Shown: positions 8,989 through 17,519 of the stretch, in pieces | Layout: the number at the start of each line of letters is the position of its first letter | Numbering within the stretch: position 1 is the first letter of the stretch | DNA from: an uncultured Lachnospiraceae bacterium | Lineage (GTDB): Bacteria; Bacillota; Clostridia; Lachnospirales; Lachnospiraceae | Length of the DNA stretch: 64,000 nt | Direction: 5' to 3' | Assembly (NCBI GenBank): GCA_910583605.1 | Contig: CAJTXN010000001.1 | Coordinates: 248,001-312,000 of the forward strand | Notes under the pieces: model-generated | The model's database searches: none | Seen by the model: only the letters and a program-made list of their open reading frames with translations | Told to the model about the DNA's origin: nothing | Translations under genes and position numbers: made by a program

Positions 8989-11469
8989 ATGGCTATTATA
9001 AAACGATATAATCCCAATCGGTTTTTCTTTCCCGGCCGGCTGACAGAAAAACTGAATACCATTCTGAAGAATAAACTGACCGTAATTGAGGCTCCCACCG
9101 GTTTTGGTAAAACTACCTCCGTTAGAAATCTGTTGAACTATGCAGAAGAGCCTTTTCTTTGGATTAATATTGATAATGAAAGTAAATCTGATTTTTTTGA
9201 GGAATTCTGCAATGATTTTCAGGCGATTGACGACGGGGCGGTGAATAAACTGCGGGCAGTGGGATGTCCTTCAGACCAGGAATCCTGCAATAAAATAATA
9301 AATATCATTTGTGAATCGGAGATTGAAGAGGAATTCATTATCGTTTTTGACAATTATCAATATATATCCGATGAATGGATCAGTAATATGATTGTAGAAC
9401 TAGCAGATACATTGGAATTAAATTTGCGTTTTATCATTATCACACAGTCCATTAAAACCTCTGTTATTCTGGAAATGGTTTCCGGTTTCCGGTTAAACTA
9501 TATCGGAAAGAGCGATCTGGAATTTACCAGAGAAGAAATTCAAATGTATTTTAGGGATTGCGGTGTAAAACTGGATACCGGACAGGTGGAATATTTATAT
9601 AAATATACCGAAGGATGGATCAGTGCTTTATATCTTCAGTTACTGCATTATATCAATCATAATGAGTTTGAACCGGATGCGGATATTGATAAACTGGTGT
9701 GCAAGGCAATCTGGGATAAACTTACAATGGATGAACAGGATTTTTTAATCTGTATTTCCATCTATGACAGTTTTTCACTGAAACAGGCCCAGTATATCGG
9801 TCAGGAAGCTCTGGATCCGGAACTGATAAAAAAACTGTTAAATGAAAATGCTTTTATCCGGTATGATTCCAGAGACCGGAAATACTATACCCATGCCATA
9901 TTGAGATATTTTCTGAAGGCAGAGTTTGATAAACTGGATCATATCTATAAAAAACGGGTGTATGAGAAAGCTGCAAAATGGTATGCAGATAATGAGATTT
10001 ATTATAGTTCCCTTAAATATTACTATTATATAAAATCCTATGAAAATATTTATGATTTAAATGTATCCCTGGATGAAATGCTGCCCTATGTCAATCGGGA
10101 AAATAAGGATATGTTTATGAATATCATATATCATACACCATTAGAGGCAAAAGAGCGTAACATCAGAAGAAGCCTTGTATTTGGTTTTCTTTTATTTTTA
10201 TATAATGAAAAAGATTTTTTTCAGACCGAATGTAAAACCATTTATGACCTGATTCTGAATTCTTCCCGTCTGAAAGAGCGGGAACGGGAAATGCTGTCGG
10301 GAGAATTAAAATTTGTCTATGCTTTTTCAAAGTATAATGATCTGTCGGAATTTCATAAGTTATGTGAAGAAGCCTATTCCCATATGAAAGCACCGACTAC
10401 AATCTATCCCCAAAAGCTTTCACTGACATTTCGGAATCCTTCGGTACTTGCCTGTTTTCATAAATCCTGCGGAAAAGCCTTTGAAGAACTGGAACTGCTG
10501 GAAAAGACCATGGTGACTTATTATAAGATAACCTCCGGAAACAGTAAAGGTCTGGAGGCATTGATGCGGGCAGAGATCTTGTTTTATAACGGCGAATTTA
10601 ATGATTCCCAGGTATTGTGTCAGAAAGCGTTATATATGGCTGAGACCAGAAATCAGGTTAACGTATATATCTGTACAATGTTTTTACTGGCCAGAATATC
10701 TGTTTTTCAGGGTGATTATGAAAATATGAAGGATATTTTAAACAGTATCCGAAAGAAGATTGCTCATACGGGAGAAATCGAAGAAAGTTTTACTGCCGAT
10801 TTATGTGAAGGTTATCTCTATATGTTTCTTGGAAAGATGGATGATTTACCGGGCTGGCTGAAATCCGTACATATGATTGAAGAAAAATGTACGGTGCTGA
10901 CCCTCGGATTTGCCAATCTGGTGTATGCAAAGAATCTGCTGGTAAAAGAAGAGTATTCTAAATTTCTCGGAATCAGCGGACAGATGTTGGGTGTTTCCAG
11001 GGTTTATGGAAATATTTTGTATGAGATTTATACTTATATCTATATTTCCATTGCAAATTATAATCTGAGAAATACCGCGAAAGCAAAGAAATTTATATTT
11101 GAAGCGTTGGAATTATCCTTAGAAGATTATTTCATTATGCCCTTTGTGGAGAATTTTGATGCCATTGCAGATATATTATGTATGGATATCATAACTCCGG
11201 AAAATAAAAAATTCATATCAAAGATTCATTCTACATATAAAAAGTATGAGAAAGATTTTAAGATTGTTCAGAATGCATATCGGAATGACATGGATTATGG
11301 ATTGACCAAACGAGAGCTTCAGGTTGCAAAACTGGCAGCAAAGCGTTTTACCAATAAAGAAATTGCGGAAGAATTGTACATTGCCGAAAGCACTGTAAAA
11401 AGTAATCTGAAGACTATTTTCAGTAAATTACAGGTGAAATCCCGCTCTGAATTGAAAAATTACTTTTAA
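8989..11469 (+). CDS. MalT/LAL-type ATP-binding LuxR-family transcriptional regulator
   Basis: 826 residues. A Walker A (APTGFGKTT, residues 35-43) opens a STAND-type NTPase domain; a Walker B-like FIIVFDNYQ follows. The middle, about residues 320-740, is helical and repeat-like, as in the TPR-like sensor region of MalT. The last 60 residues are a LuxR helix-turn-helix (LTKRELQVAKLAA ... NKEIAEELYIAESTVKSNLK). Such large regulators are usually activated by ATP plus a small inducer. GGAGG precedes the ATG by 6 bases. It is 15 bases after gpsA, so it could be cotranscribed with lipid genes. The target is unknown. Confidence 0.85.
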   Translation: MAIIKRYNPNRFFFPGRLTEKLNTILKNKLTVIEAPTGFGKTTSVRNLLNYAEEPFLWINIDNESKSDFFEEFCNDFQAIDDGAVNKLRAVGCPSDQESCNKIINIICESEIEEEFIIVFDNYQYISDEWISNMIVELADTLELNLRFIIITQSIKTSVILEMVSGFRLNYIGKSDLEFTREEIQMYFRDCGVKLDTGQVEYLYKYTEGWISALYLQLLHYINHNEFEPDADIDKLVCKAIWDKLTMDEQDFLICISIYDSFSLKQAQYIGQEALDPELIKKLLNENAFIRYDSRDRKYYTHAILRYFLKAEFDKLDHIYKKRVYEKAAKWYADNEIYYSSLKYYYYIKSYENIYDLNVSLDEMLPYVNRENKDMFMNIIYHTPLEAKERNIRRSLVFGFLLFLYNEKDFFQTECKTIYDLILNSSRLKEREREMLSGELKFVYAFSKYNDLSEFHKLCEEAYSHMKAPTTIYPQKLSLTFRNPSVLACFHKSCGKAFEELELLEKTMVTYYKITSGNSKGLEALMRAEILFYNGEFNDSQVLCQKALYMAETRNQVNVYICTMFLLARISVFQGDYENMKDILNSIRKKIAHTGEIEESFTADLCEGYLYMFLGKMDDLPGWLKSVHMIEEKCTVLTLGFANLVYAKNLLVKEEYSKFLGISGQMLGVSRVYGNILYEIYTYIYISIANYNLRNTAKAKKFIFEALELSLEDYFIMPFVENFDAIADILCMDIITPENKKFISKIHSTYKKYEKDFKIVQNAYRNDMDYGLTKRELQVAKLAAKRFTNKEIAEELYIAESTVKSNLKTIFSKLQVKSRSELKNYF

Positions 11470-11606
11470 AAAATAAAATCCCTACTTTTTGAGGGTATTC
11501 TTTTTTAAAGCAGTAATTGTATAATGGGGCAAAGATACATATAATTTATTAAATGTAGAAATTAATTGTTTGAAGTCTTGTTGAATTAATTTGAGGAGGA
11601 AGGCTT

Positions 11607-11873
11607 ATGGCTAAAATAAGAGATGTGGAAGCAAAATATGCTTACCGTTTACTGGTTGAACTGGATAATGGGAATGTTATCTATTTAAATATGACGGAAA
11701 AACTGGAGACTGTCAGATTCCATGATTTGAAGAATGAGAATATTTTTAATGATGTGGAAACGGATGGTTATTCATTATATTGGGATTTCGGACGTATCAG
11801 TATGAGTTTATCTGAAATTTATGAAATGACCAGAGTCAAGTCAACAGAAGAAAAAAAAAATAATGCGATTTAG
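11607..11873 (+). CDS. DUF2442 domain protein
   Basis: 88 residues with the DUF2442 layout: IRDVEAKYAYRLLVELDNGN, a central acidic stretch, and a C-terminal YWDFGRISMSLSEIYE that matches the family's closing segment. Small proteins of this family are common in bacteria and sometimes sit in toxin-antitoxin pairs, but no partner gene is seen here. GAGGAGG lies 7 bases before the ATG. It stands alone, followed by a strong terminator. Function unknown. Confidence 0.75.
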   Translation: MAKIRDVEAKYAYRLLVELDNGNVIYLNMTEKLETVRFHDLKNENIFNDVETDGYSLYWDFGRISMSLSEIYEMTRVKSTEEKKNNAI

Positions 11874-11903
11874 ATATAAGAATATATCTGAATGGATATA
11901 TAT

Positions 11904-11942
11904 ACCATCAGCAGCCTGTCCGGTTTGCTGGTGGTATTTTTG
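11904..11942 (+). terminator. Intrinsic terminator after the DUF2442 gene
   Basis: A 10-bp stem (ACCATCAGCA at 11904-11913 with TGCTGGTGGT at 11926-11935, one G-T pair) with a 12-base loop runs into ATTTTTG. It closes the DUF2442 unit. Confidence 0.85.
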
Positions 11943-11980
11943 TAATCTATACATATAAAATGAATTTAAATGGAAAGAAA

Positions 11981-11998
11981 TTGACAAAAAGTTAACAT
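11981..11998. promoter_or_regulatory. Possible Rex operator upstream of the hydrogenase gene
   Basis: TTGACAA-AAAG-TTAACAT compares with the general Rex consensus TTGTTAA-N4-TTAACAA, matching 11 of 14 defined positions. Rex senses NADH/NAD+ and often controls hydrogenase and fermentation genes in Clostridia. It lies 138 bases before the hydrogenase start. The TTGACA part could instead be a -35 element, although no good -10 box lies 17 bases on. This is inference from a consensus match only. Confidence 0.35.
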
Positions 11999-12135
11999 TG
12001 TACTCAAAAAAGAACCTGAAATGACAATTTTTGATATAGGCATAATGCCTGTTTAGTGGTAAAATTACATTGTAAGATTGATGGTACCGACGAGCGGTCT
12101 GTCATAAGCCGATTATCTGACTGGAGGAGAAGAAT

Positions 12136-13584
12136 ATGGTATCAAATGATGCGACAATTTTAAAAATCAAACATGAAGTACTTTATGAAGTAGCAAAGTT
12201 AGCCTTTGAAGGTACCTTTGAAGAAAAAAAAGAGGAATTACCGTTTAAAATGATTCCCGGACCAAAGGCACAGTTTCGATGCTGTATATATAAGGAGCGT
12301 GAAGTGATTCGCCAGCGTATTCGTCTGGCAGAAGGAAAATGTCCTGGGGATAAACACAGCAATAACATTGTACAGGTTATTTCTTCTGCCTGTGAAGGAT
12401 GTCCGATTTCCAGATATGTTGTAACCGATAACTGTCAGCGTTGTATGGCTAAGGCCTGTCAGCAGGCATGTAATTTTGGCGCTATTTCTATGAGCCGGGA
12501 CCGGGCATATATTGATCCTTCGCTCTGCCGGGAATGCGGAAAATGTTCCCAGGCATGTCCGTACAATGCCATTGCAGATCTGATGCGTCCATGTAAAAGA
12601 AGCTGTCCGGTAGATGCCATTACAATGGATGAAAACGGTATCTGTGTTATTGATGAAACAAAATGTATTCAGTGCGGTAAGTGTATTCACAGTTGTCCGT
12701 TTGGAGCAATCGGATCCAAAACATTTATTGTAGATATCATCAATGCGATCAAATCCGGCAAACGCGTGGTTGCAATGATCGCACCGGCTTCGGAAGGCCA
12801 GTTCGGAGAGGATATCACCATGGCAAGCTGGAAAACGGCGCTTATGAAAGTTGGATTTGATGATATGATCGAGGTAGGTCTCGGCGGCGATATGACGGCT
12901 GCTGCGGAAGCTGCCGAATGGGCGGAAGCTTATAAGGAAGGCAAGAAGATGACAACCTCCTGTTGTCCTGCATTTGTAAACATGATCAAACAGCATTTCC
13001 CGACACTGTTGGAGAATGTTTCTACCACGGTTTCACCGATGTGCGGTGTTTCCCGTATGTTAAAGGCACAGGATCCGGATGTGGTCACCGTATTTATCGG
13101 ACCGTGTATTGCAAAGAAGAGTGAGGCAATGGATGACAGCATTGAAAATAATGCGGATTATGTACTGACTTTCGGAGAAATCCGCGCAATTCTGAGAGCA
13201 AAGAATGTTACATTGGAACCGGAACCAAATACGCTTCAGGAATCCAGTACCTTTGGTAAGAGATTCGGCAACGGCGGCGGTGTAACGGCGGCAGTATTAC
13301 AATGCTTAAAAGAAACCAATGAAAATACGGATATTGAAGTTATGAAGTGCGACGGCGCTGCAGAATGTAAGAAAGCATTATTATTACTGAAAGCTGGAAA
13401 ATTACCGGCTGACTTTGTGGAAGGCATGGCATGTCAGGGCGGTTGTGTCGGAGGTCCAAGCCGTCATGCAGATGTTGCCAAGGCGAAAAAGGCAAGAGAT
13501 ATACTGATCGGTTCGGCGGACGGAAGAGAAGTGCATGAGAATCTGAAGAATTATGATATGGATTCGTTCTCTATGCATAGATAG
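12136..13584 (+). CDS. Monomeric [FeFe] hydrogenase, group B-like
   Basis: 482 residues. The N-terminal part is rich in cysteines (CEGCP at 86, CQRCMAKACQQAC at 100) and carries two ferredoxin-type 4Fe-4S motifs, CRECGKCSQACP at 131 and CIQCGKCIHSCP at 177. The H-cluster domain has L1 TSCCPAF (274-280), L2 IGPCIAKK (around 321) and L3 EGMACQGGCVGGP (429-441). L1 and L2 differ from the prototypical TSCCPxW and MPCxxK and fit the less-studied group B enzymes. It should exchange electrons between ferredoxin and H2/H+ in the cytoplasm. No maturases (HydEFG) are nearby. GGAGGAG precedes the ATG. Confidence 0.88.
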   Translation: MVSNDATILKIKHEVLYEVAKLAFEGTFEEKKEELPFKMIPGPKAQFRCCIYKEREVIRQRIRLAEGKCPGDKHSNNIVQVISSACEGCPISRYVVTDNCQRCMAKACQQACNFGAISMSRDRAYIDPSLCRECGKCSQACPYNAIADLMRPCKRSCPVDAITMDENGICVIDETKCIQCGKCIHSCPFGAIGSKTFIVDIINAIKSGKRVVAMIAPASEGQFGEDITMASWKTALMKVGFDDMIEVGLGGDMTAAAEAAEWAEAYKEGKKMTTSCCPAFVNMIKQHFPTLLENVSTTVSPMCGVSRMLKAQDPDVVTVFIGPCIAKKSEAMDDSIENNADYVLTFGEIRAILRAKNVTLEPEPNTLQESSTFGKRFGNGGGVTAAVLQCLKETNENTDIEVMKCDGAAECKKALLLLKAGKLPADFVEGMACQGGCVGGPSRHADVAKAKKARDILIGSADGREVHENLKNYDMDSFSMHR

Positions 13585-13629
13585 AGACAGATAACAAAGA
13601 AGCATTTGGGCGTGGTTATGGAATAGATG

Positions 13630-13675
13630 AAGGCACAGGAGCATGATGATTCATGATTCTCTTGTGCCTTTTTTG
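13630..13675 (+). terminator. Intrinsic terminator after the hydrogenase gene
   Basis: A 12-bp stem (AAGGCACAGGAG at 13630-13641 with CTCTTGTGCCTT at 13659-13670, one G-T pair) is followed by TTTT. The loop can form a small inner CATGA/TCATG hairpin. Confidence 0.9.
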
Positions 13676-13813
13676 ATGGGAGAGTATCAAGATGGGAATC
13701 CTAAATTAAAGATTGTCTATGACTCTGATGTTTATAAGTACAGATGGATATTTGATTTCATACATGTATCCAAAATAAAGGAGGATAAAAATGAACAGAG
13801 AATTCAGGATTGA
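13676..13813 (+). pseudogene. Short frame, possible remnant of an AT-rich transferred gene
   Basis: Directly after the hydrogenase terminator a 45-codon frame starts at ATG 13676 and stops at TGA 13811-13813, overlapping the next gene's start in another frame. It reads MGEYQDGNPKLKIVYDSD and continues with VYKYRWIFDFIHVSKIK. The composition is protein-like with clustered aromatics, and it sits where the 3' end of a toxin gene would be expected upstream of an immunity gene. There is no ribosome site and no recognised family. It may be nothing more than chance coding in spacer DNA. Confidence 0.3.
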
Positions 13814-14168
13814 AGACAATGAATTATTAGACCAAAGTCATTATCCAATAAAAGTATTGTTTGATATGGTGAGTGATGAAAGATTTGAAAAGGTAATTTG
13901 GGGAATATGTAATAATATTGGATTTGGAGAAAATTATGGTGCATGTGTGTTTTGGGACGACTTGGATGAATACGATAAAGCCAATACTGAATTTTATGAA
14001 GGAGCTGAATTCGGTTTAAATAGTGGAGAAGAAGTAATTGTTACCCCGAAAAAGTTATTGTATTACTTAAATATTGTTTGTAAAAAATATTGTGAAGATT
14101 GTTTTAAAGAGAAAGAAGAAATACTAAAATGGTTGGAAATATATAAGGAGAAGAATGGTATATTTTAA
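13791..14168 (+). CDS. Probable orphan CdiI-like immunity protein
   Basis: 125 acidic residues (FDMVSDERFEKVIWGICNNI, then GFGENYGACVFWDDLDEYD). The order of a DERF-like helix, a GFG-x-C turn, a DDLDEYD strand region, and a C-terminal YLNIVCKKYCE helix resembles the CdiI-type ribonuclease toxin immunity proteins; this is recognition from memory, not a search. Sampled lines here are about 28% GC against about 40% around it. AAGGAGG lies 7 bases before the ATG. No intact toxin gene is adjacent, so it looks like an orphan or a transferred defence gene. Alternative: an unrelated hypothetical protein. Confidence 0.5.
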   Translation: MNREFRIEDNELLDQSHYPIKVLFDMVSDERFEKVIWGICNNIGFGENYGACVFWDDLDEYDKANTEFYEGAEFGLNSGEEVIVTPKKLLYYLNIVCKKYCEDCFKEKEEILKWLEIYKEKNGIF

Positions 14169-14327
14169 TAATGTAACTTTATTGTATTTATGGAAATTAG
14201 ATATAATTTATAAAATAAGTAAATCAAAATTACTATATATTTCTGTTAACACACAGCCATGAAATCTGGCGAAACCGGCACAGCCAATATCACTGATATC
14301 AAATTATTCCAAAAGCATGTCCCTTTG

Positions 14328-14356
14328 GTCTATGATTTTTAATCCCCGCATATAAT
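14328..14356 (+). promoter_or_regulatory. Candidate sigma-E type promoter of spoIVA
   Basis: CATATAAT at 14349-14356 resembles the sporulation sigma-E -10 element (CATACAAT-like), 30 bases before the spoIVA ATG. The -35 side (around GTCTATGA, 14328-14335) is only weakly similar. spoIVA is a mother-cell sigma-E gene in Bacillus, which is the main reason for the call. Confidence 0.4.
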
Positions 14357-14385
14357 GTAACAGCATAACAAGGGGGTATTATATC

Positions 14386-15867
14386 ATGAATTCTCAAGTC
14401 GAATACAATGTATATAAAGATATTCAGAAGCGTACAGGCGGAGAAATCTATCTGGCGGTTGTAGGGCCGGTCCGGACAGGAAAGTCTACATTTATTAAAA
14501 GGTTTATGGATATTATGGTAATTCCTCAGATTGCAGATGAGAATGTAAAGGAGAGAACCAGGGATGAACTGCCCCAGAGCGCTACGGGAACCACGATCAT
14601 GACAACAGAGCCGAAATTTATTCCAAAAGAAGCCGCAAAAATTCAGGTAACACCGGATACCAATGTATCGGTGCGTTTGATCGACTGTGTGGGGTATATG
14701 ACCAAGGGGGCAACCGGCCATATTGAAAACGATATGGAACGGATGGTTAAAACACCATGGTTTGATTATGAAATACCTTTTACCAAAGCGGCAGAAATCG
14801 GGACAAAGAAGGTAATTAACGAACACTCCACCATTGGTATCGTGATTACCACCGACGGTTCCTTTGGAGATATTGACCGGAATAATTACATAGAGCCGGA
14901 AGAACGGACGATTAACCAGTTGAAATCTCTGGGCAAACCGTTTATTGTTTTGTTAAATACTAACAAACCATATGCAAAAGAGACTCTGGAACTGGCAAAT
15001 CAGATTTCCGAAAAAAACAATGTCACGGTACTTCCGATTAATTGTGAACAGTTAAAAAAGGAAGAAATTTATAAGATTCTGGAAACCGTACTATACGAAT
15101 TCCCGTTGTCATCCATAAGTTTTTATATGCCGAAATGGGTAGAAATGCTGGAGGAAGATCACTACCTGAAGCAGGATATTATTACCACATTAAAGATGAA
15201 GTTAAAAGATATGAACAAGGTTAAGGATTCTGCAAAACTGGATGATATCTCTTCTGAATATATAAAAGGTTCTTACATAAAAAATAAGGATTTGTCCACC
15301 GGCAATATTGATATCGAACTGGATATGGATGATATGCATTATTACAGTGTATTATCAGATCTGACCGGTACTCCGATTGAAAATGAATATCATCTGATTC
15401 ATTCGTTAAAAGATTATGCAGCATTAAAAAATGAGTACGAAAAAGTTAAAGATGCTATGATGGATGTGGGATACAAAGGCTATGGGGTTGTCACTCCATC
15501 AAAAGAAGAAATTATTCTCGGAGAACCGGAAATTATAAAAACCGGAAATAAGTATGGTGTTAAGATTAAAGCACAGGCGCCGTCCATTCATATGATCAAA
15601 ACCGAAGTACTAACAGAAATTGCCCCAATTGTGGGAAGTGAACAGCAGGCAAAAGAATTGATTGAATATATTAATTCTTCCGCCCAGTCCAGTGAAAATG
15701 GTATTTTTGAAACAAATATATTCGGAAAATCCATTGAACAGATTGTGGAGGACGGCATACGTAATAAACTGGATAAATTATCAAATGAAACCCAGGAAAA
15801 AATGAAAAATACCCTTGAAAAGATAACAAATGAAAGCTCCGGTGGTGTCATCTGTATAATTATTTAA
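14386..15867 (+). CDS. spoIVA: Stage IV sporulation protein A, spore coat ATPase
   Basis: 493 residues, matching B. subtilis SpoIVA (492) along its full length. SpoIVA is a cytoskeletal ATPase that polymerises on the forespore surface and forms the basement layer of the spore coat. The N-terminal TRAFAC-like P-loop is GPVRTGKST (about residues 27-35), with ELPQSATGTTIMTTEPKF and DCVGYM downstream. The extreme C-terminus, which targets the forespore, is conserved (NESSGGVICIII). AAGGGGG precedes the ATG by 10 bases. It is a stand-alone gene and shows the organism can sporulate or did recently. Confidence 0.97.
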   Translation: MNSQVEYNVYKDIQKRTGGEIYLAVVGPVRTGKSTFIKRFMDIMVIPQIADENVKERTRDELPQSATGTTIMTTEPKFIPKEAAKIQVTPDTNVSVRLIDCVGYMTKGATGHIENDMERMVKTPWFDYEIPFTKAAEIGTKKVINEHSTIGIVITTDGSFGDIDRNNYIEPEERTINQLKSLGKPFIVLLNTNKPYAKETLELANQISEKNNVTVLPINCEQLKKEEIYKILETVLYEFPLSSISFYMPKWVEMLEEDHYLKQDIITTLKMKLKDMNKVKDSAKLDDISSEYIKGSYIKNKDLSTGNIDIELDMDDMHYYSVLSDLTGTPIENEYHLIHSLKDYAALKNEYEKVKDAMMDVGYKGYGVVTPSKEEIILGEPEIIKTGNKYGVKIKAQAPSIHMIKTEVLTEIAPIVGSEQQAKELIEYINSSAQSSENGIFETNIFGKSIEQIVEDGIRNKLDKLSNETQEKMKNTLEKITNESSGGVICIII

Positions 15868-15939
15868 ATAAAAAACAGATTTCCCCTGATAAATCCTCAT
15901 TTTTGGGGAATTATATACTGAAAAAAGGAGGAAGTCTGA

Positions 15940-17400
15940 ATGTTGGAGAAAGTTTTCAGATTAAAGGCCGCTCAAACAAATGTAAAGATTGAAATACTGG
16001 CAGGTATTACTACATTTATGACAATGGCATATATTGTGGCATTGAATCCCAACCTTTTAACAGGTTTTGGCCGTGGAGATGTTACTGCTGGAATATTGAC
16101 CGATGGAACCAACGGATTATGGAATGCCGTATTTCTGGCAACCGTTCTGTCTGCCGGCATTGGCTGTTTACTTATGGCATTTCTGGCGAATCAGCCGTTT
16201 GCCCTGGCTCCGGGAATGGGATTAAACTCCTATTTTGCAGGGGTTGTGGTTTCTGTTTGTACGTCTGCGGGATTTACTTCTTATGAAAAAGGATTCAGTG
16301 CCGCTTTATCAATTGTTCTAATTTCAGGGATTTTATTTACGGTTTTAACAGTCATTAAGATTCGAGAGAAGATTGTAGATGCAATTCCTATGGCCGTTCG
16401 TCTGGCAATTCCGGCCGGAATCGGCTTAATGCTGATTCATATCGGACTGACAACCAATGCTGGTATATACGACAGCCAGGGTAGTCTTTTTACCATGCTA
16501 GGCTCTTTTTTTACAAACGGGCCAGGCAATACAAAGAGAATGATGGGAGATACTCTGTATCACCAGATGATTTTATATGTAATTGCGGTTTTTCTTGGAA
16601 TCTTTGTTATTTCCGGATTCAGTTATTATAAAATCCGGGCTTCCATTCTGACAGGTATAATTGTAAGTTCGGTCTTTTATTGGATGGGTTCTTTTCTGTT
16701 TCTGAATATAAATCCGTTTCATTCCCTGCAGGGAGCTGTTTGGACTCCACCGTTTGCCGATATGGCGGAATATACATTGTTTGCCTTTGATTTCGGCAAT
16801 CTGTTTGAAATCGGAATATTCTCGGCAATCATGACGATTATTACCTTTTGTATGGTTGATATGTTTGATACTATCGGAACGCTTTACGGTACAGCAGGAA
16901 AAGCCGGTATGCTGGATGAAGACGGAAATATGCATAATATGAATAAAGCAATGGTATCGGATTCTCTTGCAACCTGTATCGGGGCCTGTACCGGCACATC
17001 AACGGTTACAACATTTGTTGAATCCGCTTCCGGCATTGAAGCAGGCGGACGAACCGGCCTCACTTCTGTTGTAACCGGTCTGTTGTTTTTTTCATGTATG
17101 TTTCTTGCACCCCTCATTAAGATTATTCCAGCACCGGCAACGTCTGCGGCATTGATATTCGTGGGTTTTTCAATGCTGGACTCTTTAAAAAAAGTGAATT
17201 ATTCGGACCCGGCACAATCGGCTGCAACAGCGTTACTGCTGATTTTCATGGTGGGTACGGGCAGTATCGGGACAGGCATTGGAATCGGGTTGATTGCATA
17301 TTCCATGATACGTCTGATTACCGGAAAGGGCAGAGAGGTTTCAATTGTTACCTATATACTGGCATTGTTGTTTATTGGAAAGTTTTTTATAACCTTTTAA
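15940..17400 (+). CDS. AzgA-type (NCS2) purine permease
   Basis: 486-residue multi-spanning permease of the AzgA/PbuG/PbuO branch of NCS2, which import hypoxanthine, guanine or adenine with protons. Diagnostic stretches are GITTFMTMAYIVALNP near residue 21, NQPFALAPGMGLNSYFA near 85, DMFDTIGTLYGTAG near 307 and the GTSTVTTFVESASGIEAGGRTG loop. AAGGAGG lies 8 bases before the ATG. It is separated from spoIVA by a weak TTCCCC/GGGGAA hairpin. No purine riboswitch was recognised in the short leader. The exact base transported cannot be decided. Confidence 0.88.
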   Translation: MLEKVFRLKAAQTNVKIEILAGITTFMTMAYIVALNPNLLTGFGRGDVTAGILTDGTNGLWNAVFLATVLSAGIGCLLMAFLANQPFALAPGMGLNSYFAGVVVSVCTSAGFTSYEKGFSAALSIVLISGILFTVLTVIKIREKIVDAIPMAVRLAIPAGIGLMLIHIGLTTNAGIYDSQGSLFTMLGSFFTNGPGNTKRMMGDTLYHQMILYVIAVFLGIFVISGFSYYKIRASILTGIIVSSVFYWMGSFLFLNINPFHSLQGAVWTPPFADMAEYTLFAFDFGNLFEIGIFSAIMTIITFCMVDMFDTIGTLYGTAGKAGMLDEDGNMHNMNKAMVSDSLATCIGACTGTSTVTTFVESASGIEAGGRTGLTSVVTGLLFFSCMFLAPLIKIIPAPATSAALIFVGFSMLDSLKKVNYSDPAQSAATALLLIFMVGTGSIGTGIGIGLIAYSMIRLITGKGREVSIVTYILALLFIGKFFITF

Positions 17401-17433
17401 ATATAAATTTTGTATGGTTTATTGTTTCTTTAC

Positions 17434-17463
17434 TTGCGGCAATCCCTATCCATATGATATACT
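17434..17463 (+). promoter_or_regulatory. Candidate sigma-A promoter for the MutS-like gene
   Basis: TTGCGG (17434-17439), an 18-base spacer and TATACT (17458-17463), 56 bases before the gene. Downstream, GGTTCTG (17475-17481) and CAGAACC (17495-17501) form a perfect 7-bp hairpin directly in front of the ribosome site GGAAAGG. Confidence 0.4.
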
Positions 17464-17519
17464 TATAGCGCTTTGGTTCTGAAATAAAAATCGGCAGAAC
17501 CGGAAAGGTACGTAATTGT

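Noticed and set aside
12001..12060. Sigma-A promoter directly before the hydrogenase gene
   Set aside because: Several TTGA/TATA-like strings occur, but none with 16-18-base spacing and good boxes.
15881..15910. Terminator after spoIVA
   Set aside because: TTCCCC/GGGGAA pair weakly and no T-run follows; kept only as a mention.
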